Assembly: GCA_001414345.1 (NCBI GenBank) | Contig: LLCB01000247.1 | Coordinates: 1-64,000, forward strand | Length of the DNA stretch: 64,000 nt | Direction: 5' to 3' | Source: Hymenoscyphus infarciens | Taxonomy: Eukaryota; Ascomycota; Leotiomycetes; Helotiales; Helotiaceae | Made by a program: the position numbers and the translations under genes | In this document: positions 23,638-34,244 of the stretch, one piece after another | Layout: every line of letters starts with the position of its first letter | Numbering within the stretch: position 1 is the first letter of the stretch | The notes under the pieces: model-generated | Database searches by the model: none | Told to the model about the DNA's origin: nothing | What the model saw: the letters and a program-made list of their open reading frames with translations, nothing else

Positions 23638-25371
23638 ATGGCACCCTCGGCAGTTGATTCTCAGGAACAGGAGTCCAACACCTCTCGTCCTCGAATCCTC
23701 ATTCCCGAGAAAGTCTCTCCCGATGGACTAGCTCTCCTCTCCCCACACTTCCAAATCGACCAACCAAAAGGTCTTTCCGCCGAAGACTTACTCTCGATTA
23801 TTCCTCAATACGAGGCGCTCATCATACGTTCCGAGACGAAAGTCACTGCTACCGTCCTAGCAGCTGCTAAACATCTCAAAGTCGTCGCTAGAGCGGGGGT
23901 GGGTGTTGATAATGTTGATGTGGAGGCGGCGACTACACATGGCATTATTGTTGTGAATAGTCCGTCTGGGAATATCGTTGCGGCTGCGGAGCATACGATT
24001 GCGCTTCTTATGGCTGTTGCGAGGAATGTTCCGGCTGGGGATCGATCATTGCGAAATGGGGGGTGGGAGAGGAGTAAACTCGTTGGTACGGAGGTTGGTG
24101 GGAAGACCTTGGGGATTATAGGTTTGGGCAAAGTAGGGTTTAAGGTCGCGAGGATGGGTGTGGGGTTGGGGATGAAGGTTTTGGCTATGGATCCTTATGC
24201 GAGTCCTGATTTGGCGGCGAGTGCTTCTGTTACTCTGGTTTCGGACCTCGAAGCTCTTCTTCCCAAGGTTGATTTTTTGACGATCCATACGCCGCTTATT
24301 GCGAGTACGCTTGATCTCATCAGCACGAAGGAATTAGCAACCATGAAGAAAACAGCCAAAGTCCTCAATGTTGCGCGAGGAGGAGTCTATAACGAGTCTG
24401 CACTCTTGGAAGCTATCGAAAACGGAACAATCGCAGGAGCAGGCCTCGATGTGTTTACATCCGAACCTCCATCCCCCGGTTCCCCCGCTGAAGCACTCTG
24501 TCGCCATCCAAAGGTCGTTGCTACACCCCATCTCGGCGCTTCTACCATCGAAGCTCAGGAAAATGTCTCGCTGGATGTTTGTGCTCAAGTTCTCTCCATC
24601 TTAAGCGGTGGACTTCCAACAAGTGCGGTAAATGCACCGCTTATCCTGCCCGAGGAGTACCGGAAGTTACAGCCTTTTGTGAGGTTGGTTGAGAAGATGG
24701 GGAGTTTGTATACGCAGCATTTTGGTGCGAAAGGCGCGAAGGGTGCGATTGGGGGGAGGAGCTTTGATTTAGTTTATGAAGGCGAACTTGCCGGTATCGG
24801 TAATACCCGCCCCCTATTCGCGGCTCTTATCAAAGGGTTAACTTCGAGTGTGTCAACGAGTGGCGGGAGGGACGTCAACATAGTCAACGCAAATCTTATT
24901 GCGAAGGAAAAGGGGATCGTGGTTAACGAAATCCACTCTCGGGCTTCGGAGGGCGATCTCGTTTACGCGAGTTTGGTCACCCTTCGTTCGAGTGGAGGAG
25001 ACGTGATCTCTGGATATGTCTCCGGGAAAACCGTCTACATCTCGAGACTGGATCGCTTTAGTGCGTCTTTTGTGCCGGAGGGGACGCTGGTTGTGCTGCA
25101 TAATTATGATCGCCCCGGCAAGATTGGGGGCGTGGGGAATATCTTGGGGAAACATGGGATTAATATTCGGTTTATGAATGTGGCGGCTCTGGAACATGGG
25201 AATGGTGGTGGGAATGGGGATCGTGGTGGGAATGGTGATGGCGGGAATTGCGGGGAGAGAGAGGATGAGGCGTTGATGATTTTGGGGGTTGAGGGGAAGG
25301 TTGAGAAGGGGGTTGAGGAGGAGTTGAGGGGGGAGAAGGGGATTTTGGATGTTAGTGTTGTTAGGCTTTAG
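23638..25371 (+). CDS. SER3: D-3-phosphoglycerate dehydrogenase, long form with ACT domain
   Basis: Single exon, 577 residues. It oxidises 3-phosphoglycerate to 3-phosphohydroxypyruvate with NAD+, the first step of serine synthesis, in the cytosol. The N-terminal catalytic half has RSETKVT and RAGVGVDNVD, the NAD-binding GLGKVG (162-167), and the catalytic triad Arg247 (NVARGG), Glu276 (SEPP) and His298 (TPHLG). Residues about 335-470 form the intervening substrate-binding domain of long (type I) enzymes. The C-terminal ACT domain (about 480-577, LVVLHNYDRPGKIGGVGNIL) is the likely serine-sensing module, but its loop carries a Gly/Asn-rich insertion of about 20 residues (521-540). The last 170 bp are very G-rich on the coding strand. 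Confidence 0.95.
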   Translation: MAPSAVDSQEQESNTSRPRILIPEKVSPDGLALLSPHFQIDQPKGLSAEDLLSIIPQYEALIIRSETKVTATVLAAAKHLKVVARAGVGVDNVDVEAATTHGIIVVNSPSGNIVAAAEHTIALLMAVARNVPAGDRSLRNGGWERSKLVGTEVGGKTLGIIGLGKVGFKVARMGVGLGMKVLAMDPYASPDLAASASVTLVSDLEALLPKVDFLTIHTPLIASTLDLISTKELATMKKTAKVLNVARGGVYNESALLEAIENGTIAGAGLDVFTSEPPSPGSPAEALCRHPKVVATPHLGASTIEAQENVSLDVCAQVLSILSGGLPTSAVNAPLILPEEYRKLQPFVRLVEKMGSLYTQHFGAKGAKGAIGGRSFDLVYEGELAGIGNTRPLFAALIKGLTSSVSTSGGRDVNIVNANLIAKEKGIVVNEIHSRASEGDLVYASLVTLRSSGGDVISGYVSGKTVYISRLDRFSASFVPEGTLVVLHNYDRPGKIGGVGNILGKHGINIRFMNVAALEHGNGGGNGDRGGNGDGGNCGEREDEALMILGVEGKVEKGVEEELRGEKGILDVSVVRL

Positions 25372-26737
25372 GTTGACTTGGAATGTGAAATGAAAGAATA
25401 TCTTCACGTGGAATCTCGTGATTTCCATTGATAACCTTACTCTCTAATTGTCTAACTTTTATTGAGTAAGCTGTTCTTTCATCAGATAAGCTGTTTTCAG
25501 TTGGGTAAGCTACCAAGTAAGCTGCTGAAAATTATGTAGCCACTCACGTGCTATCTACATCTACCCCGCTCTTCCCCCTTTTGGATTGAGGTGCATATTC
25601 AAATTCTGGGAGGTTGGGAGGCTGGGGATGTTTGGTGAAAGCCCAAGATTCTCCTCTTCTGCTTGTTCTTAATTGTGGACATCGCTGTCGAAGGGAATAC
25701 ACCCCGACTCCGACCAAACTTGTGACCTGCTGAAGATCTCTCTTGAATAACTGTTTTAGCAAAACAAGCAAGGGAGAAAACTCGTACTTCCAACATATAC
25801 TTTCCCCCCTAGTGATGCTTCAAGCAAGCGAGAAGAAACAGTAAATAGGTACCGGTATGTACTCATCGCTTGTCAAGGACAAGTCAATCTCTCCCTTGTC
25901 GACTCCCGTCAACGGGGGTTCTCAACAATCTTTTCTTGACTTTCGGTAGTCAAATGACCACGTATGTTTCTTGATCTAAAGATGATACAGTATGAAGAAA
26001 AAGAAGCATCAGCGATACGACCGAAGATAACATTGGATTCAAACACGAGTTTAATTCATCAGACAGTTGCATCCAAAACAACGAGATCCTATCATTTCAC
26101 GAGAGGGTTGTCTAATTAGGAAGGTAGAGAGAGTGCTGCTGCATATTGAGGAAGGAACAATCCTGTTACCCCGCACCACGAGAGTTGATGGAATGATGAA
26201 GTGATGAAAATAACCATTTCGACACAACAGAAGGTGGCTTTTTTATTTTACAATTTTAAACGACACGTGCTGACCTGCACAACTACTATCAAATTTAGGA
26301 AGTCGTGGATATTGATATCACCAACTCCCTGCTATCAAAAGTTTATGCACGCTGCCGCCAAAAATGGCCCACGTTGTGTTACGATGCCACCAATTATATC
26401 TTAAGATTCCAATGCGACTCGAAAAACCTTAGCCATTCAAAATGCATGTCACCGGTAAAGAACCGTTAGATAAGTATCTACAGGGTTGATAACCTGCAAC
26501 CCTGTTGAGATAACTCGTCATATGTGCCTTATCTTCAGATAGTCGGGGGGCAGTAGGTTAGTATATCTACCGAAATCGTGCGAATCGATCTTGATATCTC
26601 TCGGAAGGACACATCCTTCAAACCCCCTCTCTTATTACCCGAGCCCTCTCAAATTCATCCTCTCTCTTCTTTCCTTGAATCCTCCTTGAAGTCCTTTTCT
26701 TAAGCTCTAATATCCGATTCAAAACAAGTCGCTCATA
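25372..26737. other. Gene-free intergenic region
   Basis: I see no gene. Short TAAGCT-containing repeats (GTAAGCTG, GATAAGCTG, GTAAGCTAC, GTAAGCTGC) lie within 25467-25525, just past the dehydrogenase stop. CT-rich sequence from about 26620 to the ATG looks like the promoter and 5' leader of the permease. Confidence 0.5.
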
Positions 26738-28857
26738 ATGAACAAAGAAGCCCTCTCAATCGAAGGCAACGACCCCCGAATTGCAAACGAAACTATAATC
26801 TCCGCAAATCACACCCTCCCTCCCTCGCTAGTAAACACCAAACACGATCCCAGCATTACCTTCGAAGAATACTTTTACTACGCTACCATTACGCGAGCGG
26901 AGGAGAAGGCAGACAATGAGAAACATGTTATCGCTTCTGGGCCCAAGACGTTGAAATCCGTACTTGCGAGTAGATTTTCGAAGGGGAATAGGGAGGTGGT
27001 GATTAGAAATGAAACAGGGGAAGAAGTAAAGGAGGGGGAAAAGAGGAATTTAGGAAATGTTTCAGACAAGGAGTGGAAGAACGCTAGTCGGGCTGTGAGG
27101 ACTGCGGGGTGGAGTAGTATCTTTTATTTGATTACTACGGATATTCTAGGTCCTTTTAGTGTACCGTGGGTACTCCTTGTGTTTTGGGTGGGAAAATTGT
27201 ACTGATTTGGGTTGTAGATGGGCATTTGCTCAGATGGGTTATGGACCGGGCATTGCTCTTTATACTGTTTTTGGTGGGCTAGCTATGTAGTAAGTACATC
27301 TCCATCACTCTCGATGAGAAGGAAGCCACATTTCCATTTGACGCTTAGGACACGCCTCTTAGATACTCGGGGCTTTGGCTACTAAATCTTCTTTTTATTT
27401 GTTAACCAATTTTCGCGCCAAACATCTCTCAATGGTTCCGAAATACTTCCAGATTCCGTCACTCACTGACTAGAAGATAGTTCTGGATTCCAAATCTACA
27501 AGGTCTTCATATACATCGACTCGGATCGATATCCCGTGAAAACCTTCGCAGACCTTTTCTTCCGAATCTATGGGAAATGGGCAGCTCACATCGCCAACAT
27601 GCTTCAAACTCTTCAACTAATTATGGCAGTATCACTTTGCATTCTCTCCAATGGCCAAGCCATCTCTCAAGTGTCGAAGGGGAGTATTTGTTTTGTCGCT
27701 TGTTTAATAATCTTCACTGTTGCGGGAATGTTGTTGGGACAGATTCGGACCCTACAAAGGTTTGGATGGTTCGCCAACTTTGCTATTTGGATTAACTTGC
27801 TTATTTTGTTTATTTGGTGGGTTTATTTCTTCCAATAGGAAGCAATACTTGAAGACTTTACTAACGGTGACCTAGTATGGGTGTGGTTTCTCATACACCG
27901 CCGAATTTTACCGCAGTTGAAGCTTCCTTTGGTCCCGAATTTTCGGAAGGACCTATTCATAAATACGCGGGAACGCCACCGGATGGAGAAGCTACTGGTG
28001 GTAGCGGGTTTACTGGGTCGCGTAAGTGGCTTGTTACTTTTGTTGAGACTTTGAAGAATAATTCAGCTGATTCTCATGTAGTAAATGGTCTGAACCAAGC
28101 AATCTACTCGTATGGAGGAGCCATGCTCTTCCCTGCCTTCCTTTCCGAGATGCGACATCCATTTGATTTCTGGAAAGGTCTCTTGCTGGCCGATATCTTC
28201 ATTTATGTCGTTTATCTCTTTTTCGGCTTATTTGTTTACTCCTACCAAGGACAATACACCTACAACCCAGTTATACAAGGCCTCTCTCCGTACAACTGGC
28301 AAACAGCAACGAATATCATGTACATCACCACTGGACTCATCACCGCGGTTCTGTATGGAAATATCGGCATCAAAGTCACTTACATTGAAGTCTTTCAAGA
28401 AATCTTCAACGCACCACCACTGACTTCGAAACGAGGAAAGATATACTGGTGCGCCTTGGTACCGATCTACTGGGCTATAGCCTTTGTAGTCTGTGCAGCT
28501 ATCCCGCAATTCTCATACATCAGTGGTCTCATCGGCGCAGTTTGCATCTTGCAATTCACATACACATTTCCCGCCATGCTAGCATTCGGATTCCAAATCC
28601 AAAAAGATGCCATGTTACCAGATCAAGAAGCTTTCGATCCCACTACCGGGACATACAGTTATGTGGACAGGGGATGGGTGAGATGGATGAGGGGATTCAA
28701 GGCTAGATGGTTGTTGAATGGATTTAACTTCTTTTACTTTTTGGGGGCGTTGACGACGGCCAGTTTAGGGATTTATAGTAGTGCGGAGGGGTTGAAAAGT
28801 GCGTTTGGAGGAAAGAGTGTTGCTACTAGTTTTGGGTGTAAGAGTCCTACGGGTTAG
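26738..28857 (+). CDS. AAAP-family amino acid permease (Mtr-like)
   Basis: Four exons: 26738-27165, 27218-27289, 27481-27816 and 27876-28857, giving 605 residues. Residues 1-115 are a hydrophilic cytosolic N-terminus. The transmembrane core has DILGPFSVPWAFAQMGYGPG, GGLAMYSGFQIYKVF with SDRYPVKTFADLFFRIYG, then about eight more hydrophobic segments including NGLNQAIYSYGGAMLFPAFL. These are hallmarks of PF01490 transporters such as the Neurospora neutral amino acid permease Mtr, normally a plasma-membrane proton symporter for neutral or aromatic amino acids; substrate choice here is inferred. Introns 1 and 3 both use GTGGGT donors; the CTGAC or CTAAC branch sites precede each acceptor. The core begins at about residue 120, so the N-terminus is longer than in Mtr. 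Confidence 0.9.
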
Positions 28858-30708
28858 ATGGTGATTTGGGAGCCTGTGAAAGCGCTCAGGCTGGATTCTA
28901 ACTTTGGAAATGAATTTCGCTCGCGTTAGGTTTGACGTGCTGGTGTCGCGTGCCTTACTGGAGGAGTTCTTGTCGGTCTTCAGCTCTCGCTTAATCGACC
29001 AACACATACCCATTCCTCAATTTGGTTTGTCGTAAAACTTACGAAATCCCCTTTACTAGCTTAGTTCCATGACAGCCCGTGCTTGAGTTGGAGTGGGGCT
29101 CAGTGAGCGGAAGGATTTCGAGAGCTGGATTCCAGTGGTGGAATTACGACAGTGGTGGCTATGTATTAATGGGACTCCCCACTCACTTATCTATTTTCCA
29201 TTGGAATAGTATAGTGGAACGGAACTTAATGTGGAATTCAAGTGCAACCAAGCCCAACACGTTTCAAGGACCTGGCTTGTACTGTGGAACCAGAACCACT
29301 TCATCACATTGATAGTAAAATTCCTTAGAACTTCAAAACATGAAAAAGAGTCATCAAATTCTTGATTCAGCTTGCTGTAGCTTGACGTGTGACCTGCCAG
29401 CCCCAAAATGAGGGCACCAGAATAGAAGTAGGAAGAGGAGTGGCCATTGACTGGCACGGGGTGGACGAAGATGCCTCACTCGAGTACTTAATACTTCTGT
29501 CTCGATCTCAACTGAGAAATCCTCAGAACTTCAACAACTGGCCATTAAATGCTGCCAGACGAGTGAAAGACTGGTTATCAGCGGCGGCAGTTTGTTGCTC
29601 GCGTCGTATACCCCTCTTGGCAAACCGATCCTTCATGGCGTCAAAGGCGACTGACTGCAACGGTGCCACGACAAGAAGGAGTAAGCTTGGGACTCACGAT
29701 TTGGAAAACTTTATTCGCAATCCTAGCCTTTTCTCTGCATGACGCACGAGGGTTAAGGTTGCGGAAGCTACACCTAATTTGGCATGTAACGAAATCTCTC
29801 CTCTTCTGCACCTCATTGGGATCCACGAGATACTCGCTACCCGAAGTCGGACCATTATCCTGCCCATGCTTGTCTTGCTTGTCTAAATCAGGTACTCCGT
29901 ACGAGCTGATGGTTGGTTGAGGTAGAGCAATACTTCTTAGGGCTAGCTTGGACCGTGGAATCTCATAGGGGGCTACTGTACCTAGACGACTGTGCCGCAC
30001 CCCATGAGACCATAAGATCCTTGGAATTGCTCTGATGTCAAAAATTAGGCGCTGTGCCCAATCAAAAATAGGCTTGTTTTTGTTGGAAGCACTCGGGGCT
30101 GTGGGGCAAATTAAAGGGGTCAACACTTGATTGTGGTTGGTTTAAAGTTGAACGTGGTTTGGGTGGTTTGGGTAACCTCAAATCCAGCAGAAGTTCAGAA
30201 CTGCAACGACCCCTTGAAGAATGGCACCCTGAGGTGCATGAGTAGTAAGTACACATCAGCATAATCGTTGCGGTGTAGGACTGCTTGAAAATTCTGTCAA
30301 CCCCAATTGTTCTCAGTGTTTGTCTCTACTCAAGTGATTGCTTGGAGCATTCGCCCCACCCGTCTTTCCAGTATTTTTATTTTTGAGCTCATTCTCTGAA
30401 ATCAGTTCCGTCAATCACTCTGTATTTCTCTTTACTTCCGAACTTCCATCTCAGTCAAACCAAATCCCTCACCCATATTGAAATATGAGATTTATAAACT
30501 CGGCAGGGTTTCATAAGCGTGGGATTCTGCCCAGCCCCTCGCCCCTCTAGCCCCCAATCGCACCGTCAAATTGCGGCGCAGATATCCGCAATTACACAGG
30601 TGCCATGCAACGCTATGCATTTTCCAAGCGTTATCTTTTGACTTGTGTGTGTTTTTCGTTTCTCAAATATCATCACTACTGTTGCCTTCGTTGGTTTTAT
30701 TTTTCCTC
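28858..30708. other. Gene-free intergenic region
   Basis: Open frames of up to 161 codons exist on both strands, but they show no domain, no biased composition and no splice support. I see no RNA gene or repeat. Confidence 0.45.
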
Positions 30709-31896
30709 ATGGCACCTTATTCTGAGCAGCCCGGTCTTGAAGTTGGGGCTCAACCTACGAGTAATGACAAGTATATACCGGGTGCTCTTCTTCAAGGTTA
30801 TTCAACAGCTGCGATGGCTCACACCTCGACAAACTTTCACCCGGCGACCGAAGGACATGCTTTGCATTTGGCAAGTGAAGGAATTTCAAACGGAGAGGAC
30901 CCCTTCTCGAACTCAGCACACATGACACCTAATTTACATCCAGTCGCTGAGGGGTATGTTTCTCCTGCCTACTCTTCACATTTGGCTCCAGCTTCTTCGA
31001 TATCGCATTCAACGGCAGGAGGGAGCTCTCCGTCTGCCTACACCAATTCGAATACAGCCCAGCCACTTATGAGTGGACAATATCCATCTGACTTTTCACG
31101 GTCGAAGTCGGCAAGTTCAGCAAACCAACTTCAAAGACCACAGAAAATGGCTGCGGGTTATGCGCCGTCAGATTTCTCCGGGCTTCCCGGACCATATGAG
31201 GATCGAGAGAAAGGGCAAAGTGGTAGAACTATATGTGGATTAGGACGTGCGGCATTCTTGTGGCTCCTCGCATTGGCAACTGTCATACTAGTTGCAGGTA
31301 TTGGTGGGGGAGTTGGAGGTACCATGGCAGTCAACAATGCGAAGAAAGAGTGAGTTGGGAATTTCCACTCTGCAAATTTCCGAATGCTAATACGCTTCAG
31401 AGCCGCCGTCTCGGCCTCGAGAGTTGCTGCAACGATTTCCCCGACCCCCGTTCCAACGAGTGTCATTACCAGTGCGGTTACTTCCAACATGCCGGCTTCC
31501 ACCAGCGTAACACCAACTCCCACGAGTAGCTCAGGGGCTTACATAGCGGACCCCTCCCCAAGCTTCATAGCTCGCGATTGCACTACGCCGAAGAAGTTTA
31601 CAGGTGGTACATTCCAAAACACTTTCAACGTCGCTTGCAATCAAGACTTCACCCCGCCCGTTATCAGTGGCAACAACGACATTATCGCACTGACGGTTTA
31701 CTCGGTCAGTGACTGCGCCAAAGCTTGTTTCTCGTACAATCGCAACATAGGAGGGGGCAACCCATGTATAGGGGCGGCCTTTAATGCGAATTGGTCGGCA
31801 ATAAACAAGGACGGCGGTAATTGTTGGCTGAAGAATACCACATCAGCTATCAGAAATGGCTCTGGCACTCAAGTAGTGATACTGTTGGCAACGTAG
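30709..31896 (+). CDS. Single-pass membrane protein with PAN/apple-like ectodomain
   Basis: Two exons, 30709-31349 and 31401-31896 (intron 51 nt, GTGAGT to TTCAG), give 378 residues. Residues 1-175 are a Ser/Ala/His-rich tail with imperfect internal repeats (NFHPATEGHA, NLHPVAEGYV; YPSDFS, APSDFS). One membrane segment follows at about 180-208 (FLWLLALATVILVAGIGGGVGG). After it comes a Thr/Ser/Pro-rich stalk, then a C-terminal region with six cysteines (DCTTPKKF, NVACNQDF, DCAKACF, NPCIGAAF, GNCWLKN). That cysteine layout and the DCAKAC motif resemble the PAN/apple folds of fungal surface proteins, which bind protein or carbohydrate. The function is unknown. By charge the N-terminus is probably cytosolic and the cysteine domain extracellular. 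Confidence 0.75.
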
Positions 31897-32762
31897 TTGT
31901 CAATGTTCTTGGAAATTTGTGTATATAATGTGGTATACTTTCATGATATGAGGTTGTCTATAAGAATTTAATATATATGGGAAGGAAGGGGTTGGGCATC
32001 GATAGTGTTAGGTCGCTACTTTGTAAAAATAAATATACCCATTTGATTTGTAGTATAAATAAATATTTCCTTTTTAATACGTAATTCATCGTGAAAGATC
32101 AGAAGCCTTAGTTTCTGAGATTTGCGAATAAGCGAGACACATACCGGACCACTTAGTCCACTGCTTGGTTCCTTCTCGTTCTCATCATGCTAAGAATAGG
32201 TGCTTACCGTACTTTACTTATCAATTTTGTAGACTTATCCTTCCTTTTCATTACAATAAATCTTCTGAAATAATAATAAAGTTAAAAATTAAGCAAGGTC
32301 TCTGACTTTTCATCACCCGGGGGTTATCAATCGTCCCATGCGTATTTAAAGGTTTCTTTTACGAAGGTATTAGAAAAAAGCGAGTCTGTCTATATTTCAA
32401 ATGGGTGAATTTTATATTCACCGGCTCTGTCACGTGATCTACTCTATTCAGATTGACCCTGATGACTCTTCTAAAAGAGTGAACCCAGTTACAATCCTCG
32501 CAATTCCTGTGGTGCACCACGTAAAGGAGGTTTATAACTGAGGTCTTGCAGATAAAGTGGTTTTACAAAACCATGTGACTCATGGCCATCGATCCTTCCC
32601 ATGACCGTAAAAATTTAAGTGTACAGACTTGTCTAGATTGTTACATCATATTGTCAATAGCACTAACAGTCCAACCATAAAAGTTTCACAAACAAGTGGC
32701 AACACCGTTCATTCTTTGCACGAATTCCAACCATTTTCACCAATTAATTTATAAAAATCACC
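31897..32762. other. Gene-free intergenic region, moderately AT-rich
   Basis: No coding frame, repeat or RNA gene is supported. The ATG of the next gene follows TATAAAAATCACC. Confidence 0.5.
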
Positions 32763-33614
32763 ATGGAAACCTCTCCACAGATCGTCCTGCCTCCATCGGC
32801 AACCCATACACACACAATCATCTTCCTCCATGGCCGCGACAGCACCGCTACCGAGTTCGCTCCGGAATTTTTCGAGAGTCAAGCCTCAGATGGCCGCACG
32901 CTTCCAGAAATATACCCCATGGTAAAATGGATTTTCCCAACCTCAAAACTACGAAATTCAGCACGATTTAACACGGAAATGTCACAATGGTTTGATCTCT
33001 GGTCGGTGGAAGAGCCCCTGGAGAAGAAAGAACTCCAACTTGCGGGGTTGAGAGAAAGTGTCGGCGAGATTCTTGAGATTGTTCGAAGCGAGGCAAAACT
33101 GTTATCTCCAGAAAATATTATCTTAGGTGGGATCAGCCAAGGATGTGCGACTGCTATATTCGCACTACTTTCTGGGAAATTACGAATTGGTGGCTTTGTT
33201 GGGTTGTGTAGCTGGCTTCCTTTCCGCGACGACATCGCAACGATTGCTCGAAACTGGGAAAAGAAGGATAGGATGGATCATGTTAGGTCTATCTTGGGTA
33301 AGCCAGATGAAGAGTCCAAACCCCTACCGGATCTCTCGGATCTTTCTAGCATCTCGGTATTGGAAACACCCATCTTTCTCTCGCATTCAAAAGATGATCC
33401 AATTGTTCCTATCACAAATGGACAGGACCTGTGCAAGACACTCGGGGATCTTGGGCTTGAGGGGAAATGGAACGAGTATGAAGACGGGGGGCATTGGATT
33501 AATGAGCCAAGAGGCGTGGATGATATCGTTGCCTTCCTTGACGACAAAATGCCAGCTCGCATACAGATAAGGTCGCCTCAATTGTTTGGGGTTCCACTCG
33601 ACCAAACAAGCTGA
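32763..33614 (+). CDS. Alpha/beta hydrolase, acyl-protein thioesterase/carboxylesterase family
   Basis: Single exon, 283 residues, PF02230 type. TIIFLHGRDST (18-28) gives the oxyanion-hole strand, GGISQG the nucleophile elbow with Ser125, SKDDPIV an acidic residue (Asp211 or Asp212), and DGGHW the catalytic His244. The family removes palmitoyl groups from proteins or hydrolyses small carboxyl esters in the cytosol. At 283 residues it is longer than the usual 220-240 of Apt1, with an extra helical segment around 155-195 and a short C-terminal tail. Members of this divergent fungal subgroup are usually called phospholipase/carboxylesterase; the true substrate is unknown. Confidence 0.88.
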   Translation: METSPQIVLPPSATHTHTIIFLHGRDSTATEFAPEFFESQASDGRTLPEIYPMVKWIFPTSKLRNSARFNTEMSQWFDLWSVEEPLEKKELQLAGLRESVGEILEIVRSEAKLLSPENIILGGISQGCATAIFALLSGKLRIGGFVGLCSWLPFRDDIATIARNWEKKDRMDHVRSILGKPDEESKPLPDLSDLSSISVLETPIFLSHSKDDPIVPITNGQDLCKTLGDLGLEGKWNEYEDGGHWINEPRGVDDIVAFLDDKMPARIQIRSPQLFGVPLDQTS

Positions 33615-34244
33615 TTCCACGCCACTGAATTATATGCAGGCCACTATTATCCAGAACCGTAGGCAGGCTATTCCTAATTGGTCACGCGGTTGTCAGAAAA
33701 GTGACAGTAGTTACTGTACTGTACAACAGTAGGACAAACCAAAGTATTACCTCAGATAGTTGGGAAAATCGAAATTGATTGTTCCAAGTAGTTAGGTTAA
33801 TTCTAAATTGTTCCAAATTTCCAGCACAATAACTGAATAATCTCCTAGAGTTTGGAACAAGGTAGTTCTGTCTGCTGCGAGCTGATTCTCGGCTAAGTAT
33901 GGTTTCTTTGAAGGTGTTAGTTGAGACCTCGAGGGCAACACTTCAAAGTTCCAAATTCTGTAGCAGGCTGGAATACTCGTAATTATCGTAACCATTTGTA
34001 GAATCACAATCTCGAAAACTTGACTTCTAAATTGCTTGTAAACATTCATTGATCCATGAAGGTCCAGACCTCACCTCTTACCAATTAAGGTTTCCATGCC
34101 TGCGATCCGCTTCTCGCATCCCGATGTGAACATAAATCCCAACCTTTCTACTTGAACGCCGTCGCTCCTGCCATTAAAAATCAAAGTAATGCTTGTCTAC
34201 CACGCGATACCGTTACAAGATGCGCACTGGTAACAACTCAAATA
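33615..34244. other. Convergent intergenic region
   Basis: The space between the 3' ends of the hydrolase and the ferric reductase. No gene or repeat is seen. Confidence 0.5.

Noticed and set aside
27363..27420. Alternative third exon of the permease starting at 27363
   Set aside because: It runs into a stop after about fourteen codons; splicing 27289 to 27481 gives GGLAMYSGFQIYKVF with an open frame and family match.
29641..30126. 161-codon minus-strand frame in the 28858-30708 gap
   Set aside because: No domain, no biased third position, and overlapping frames of similar length on the other strand.
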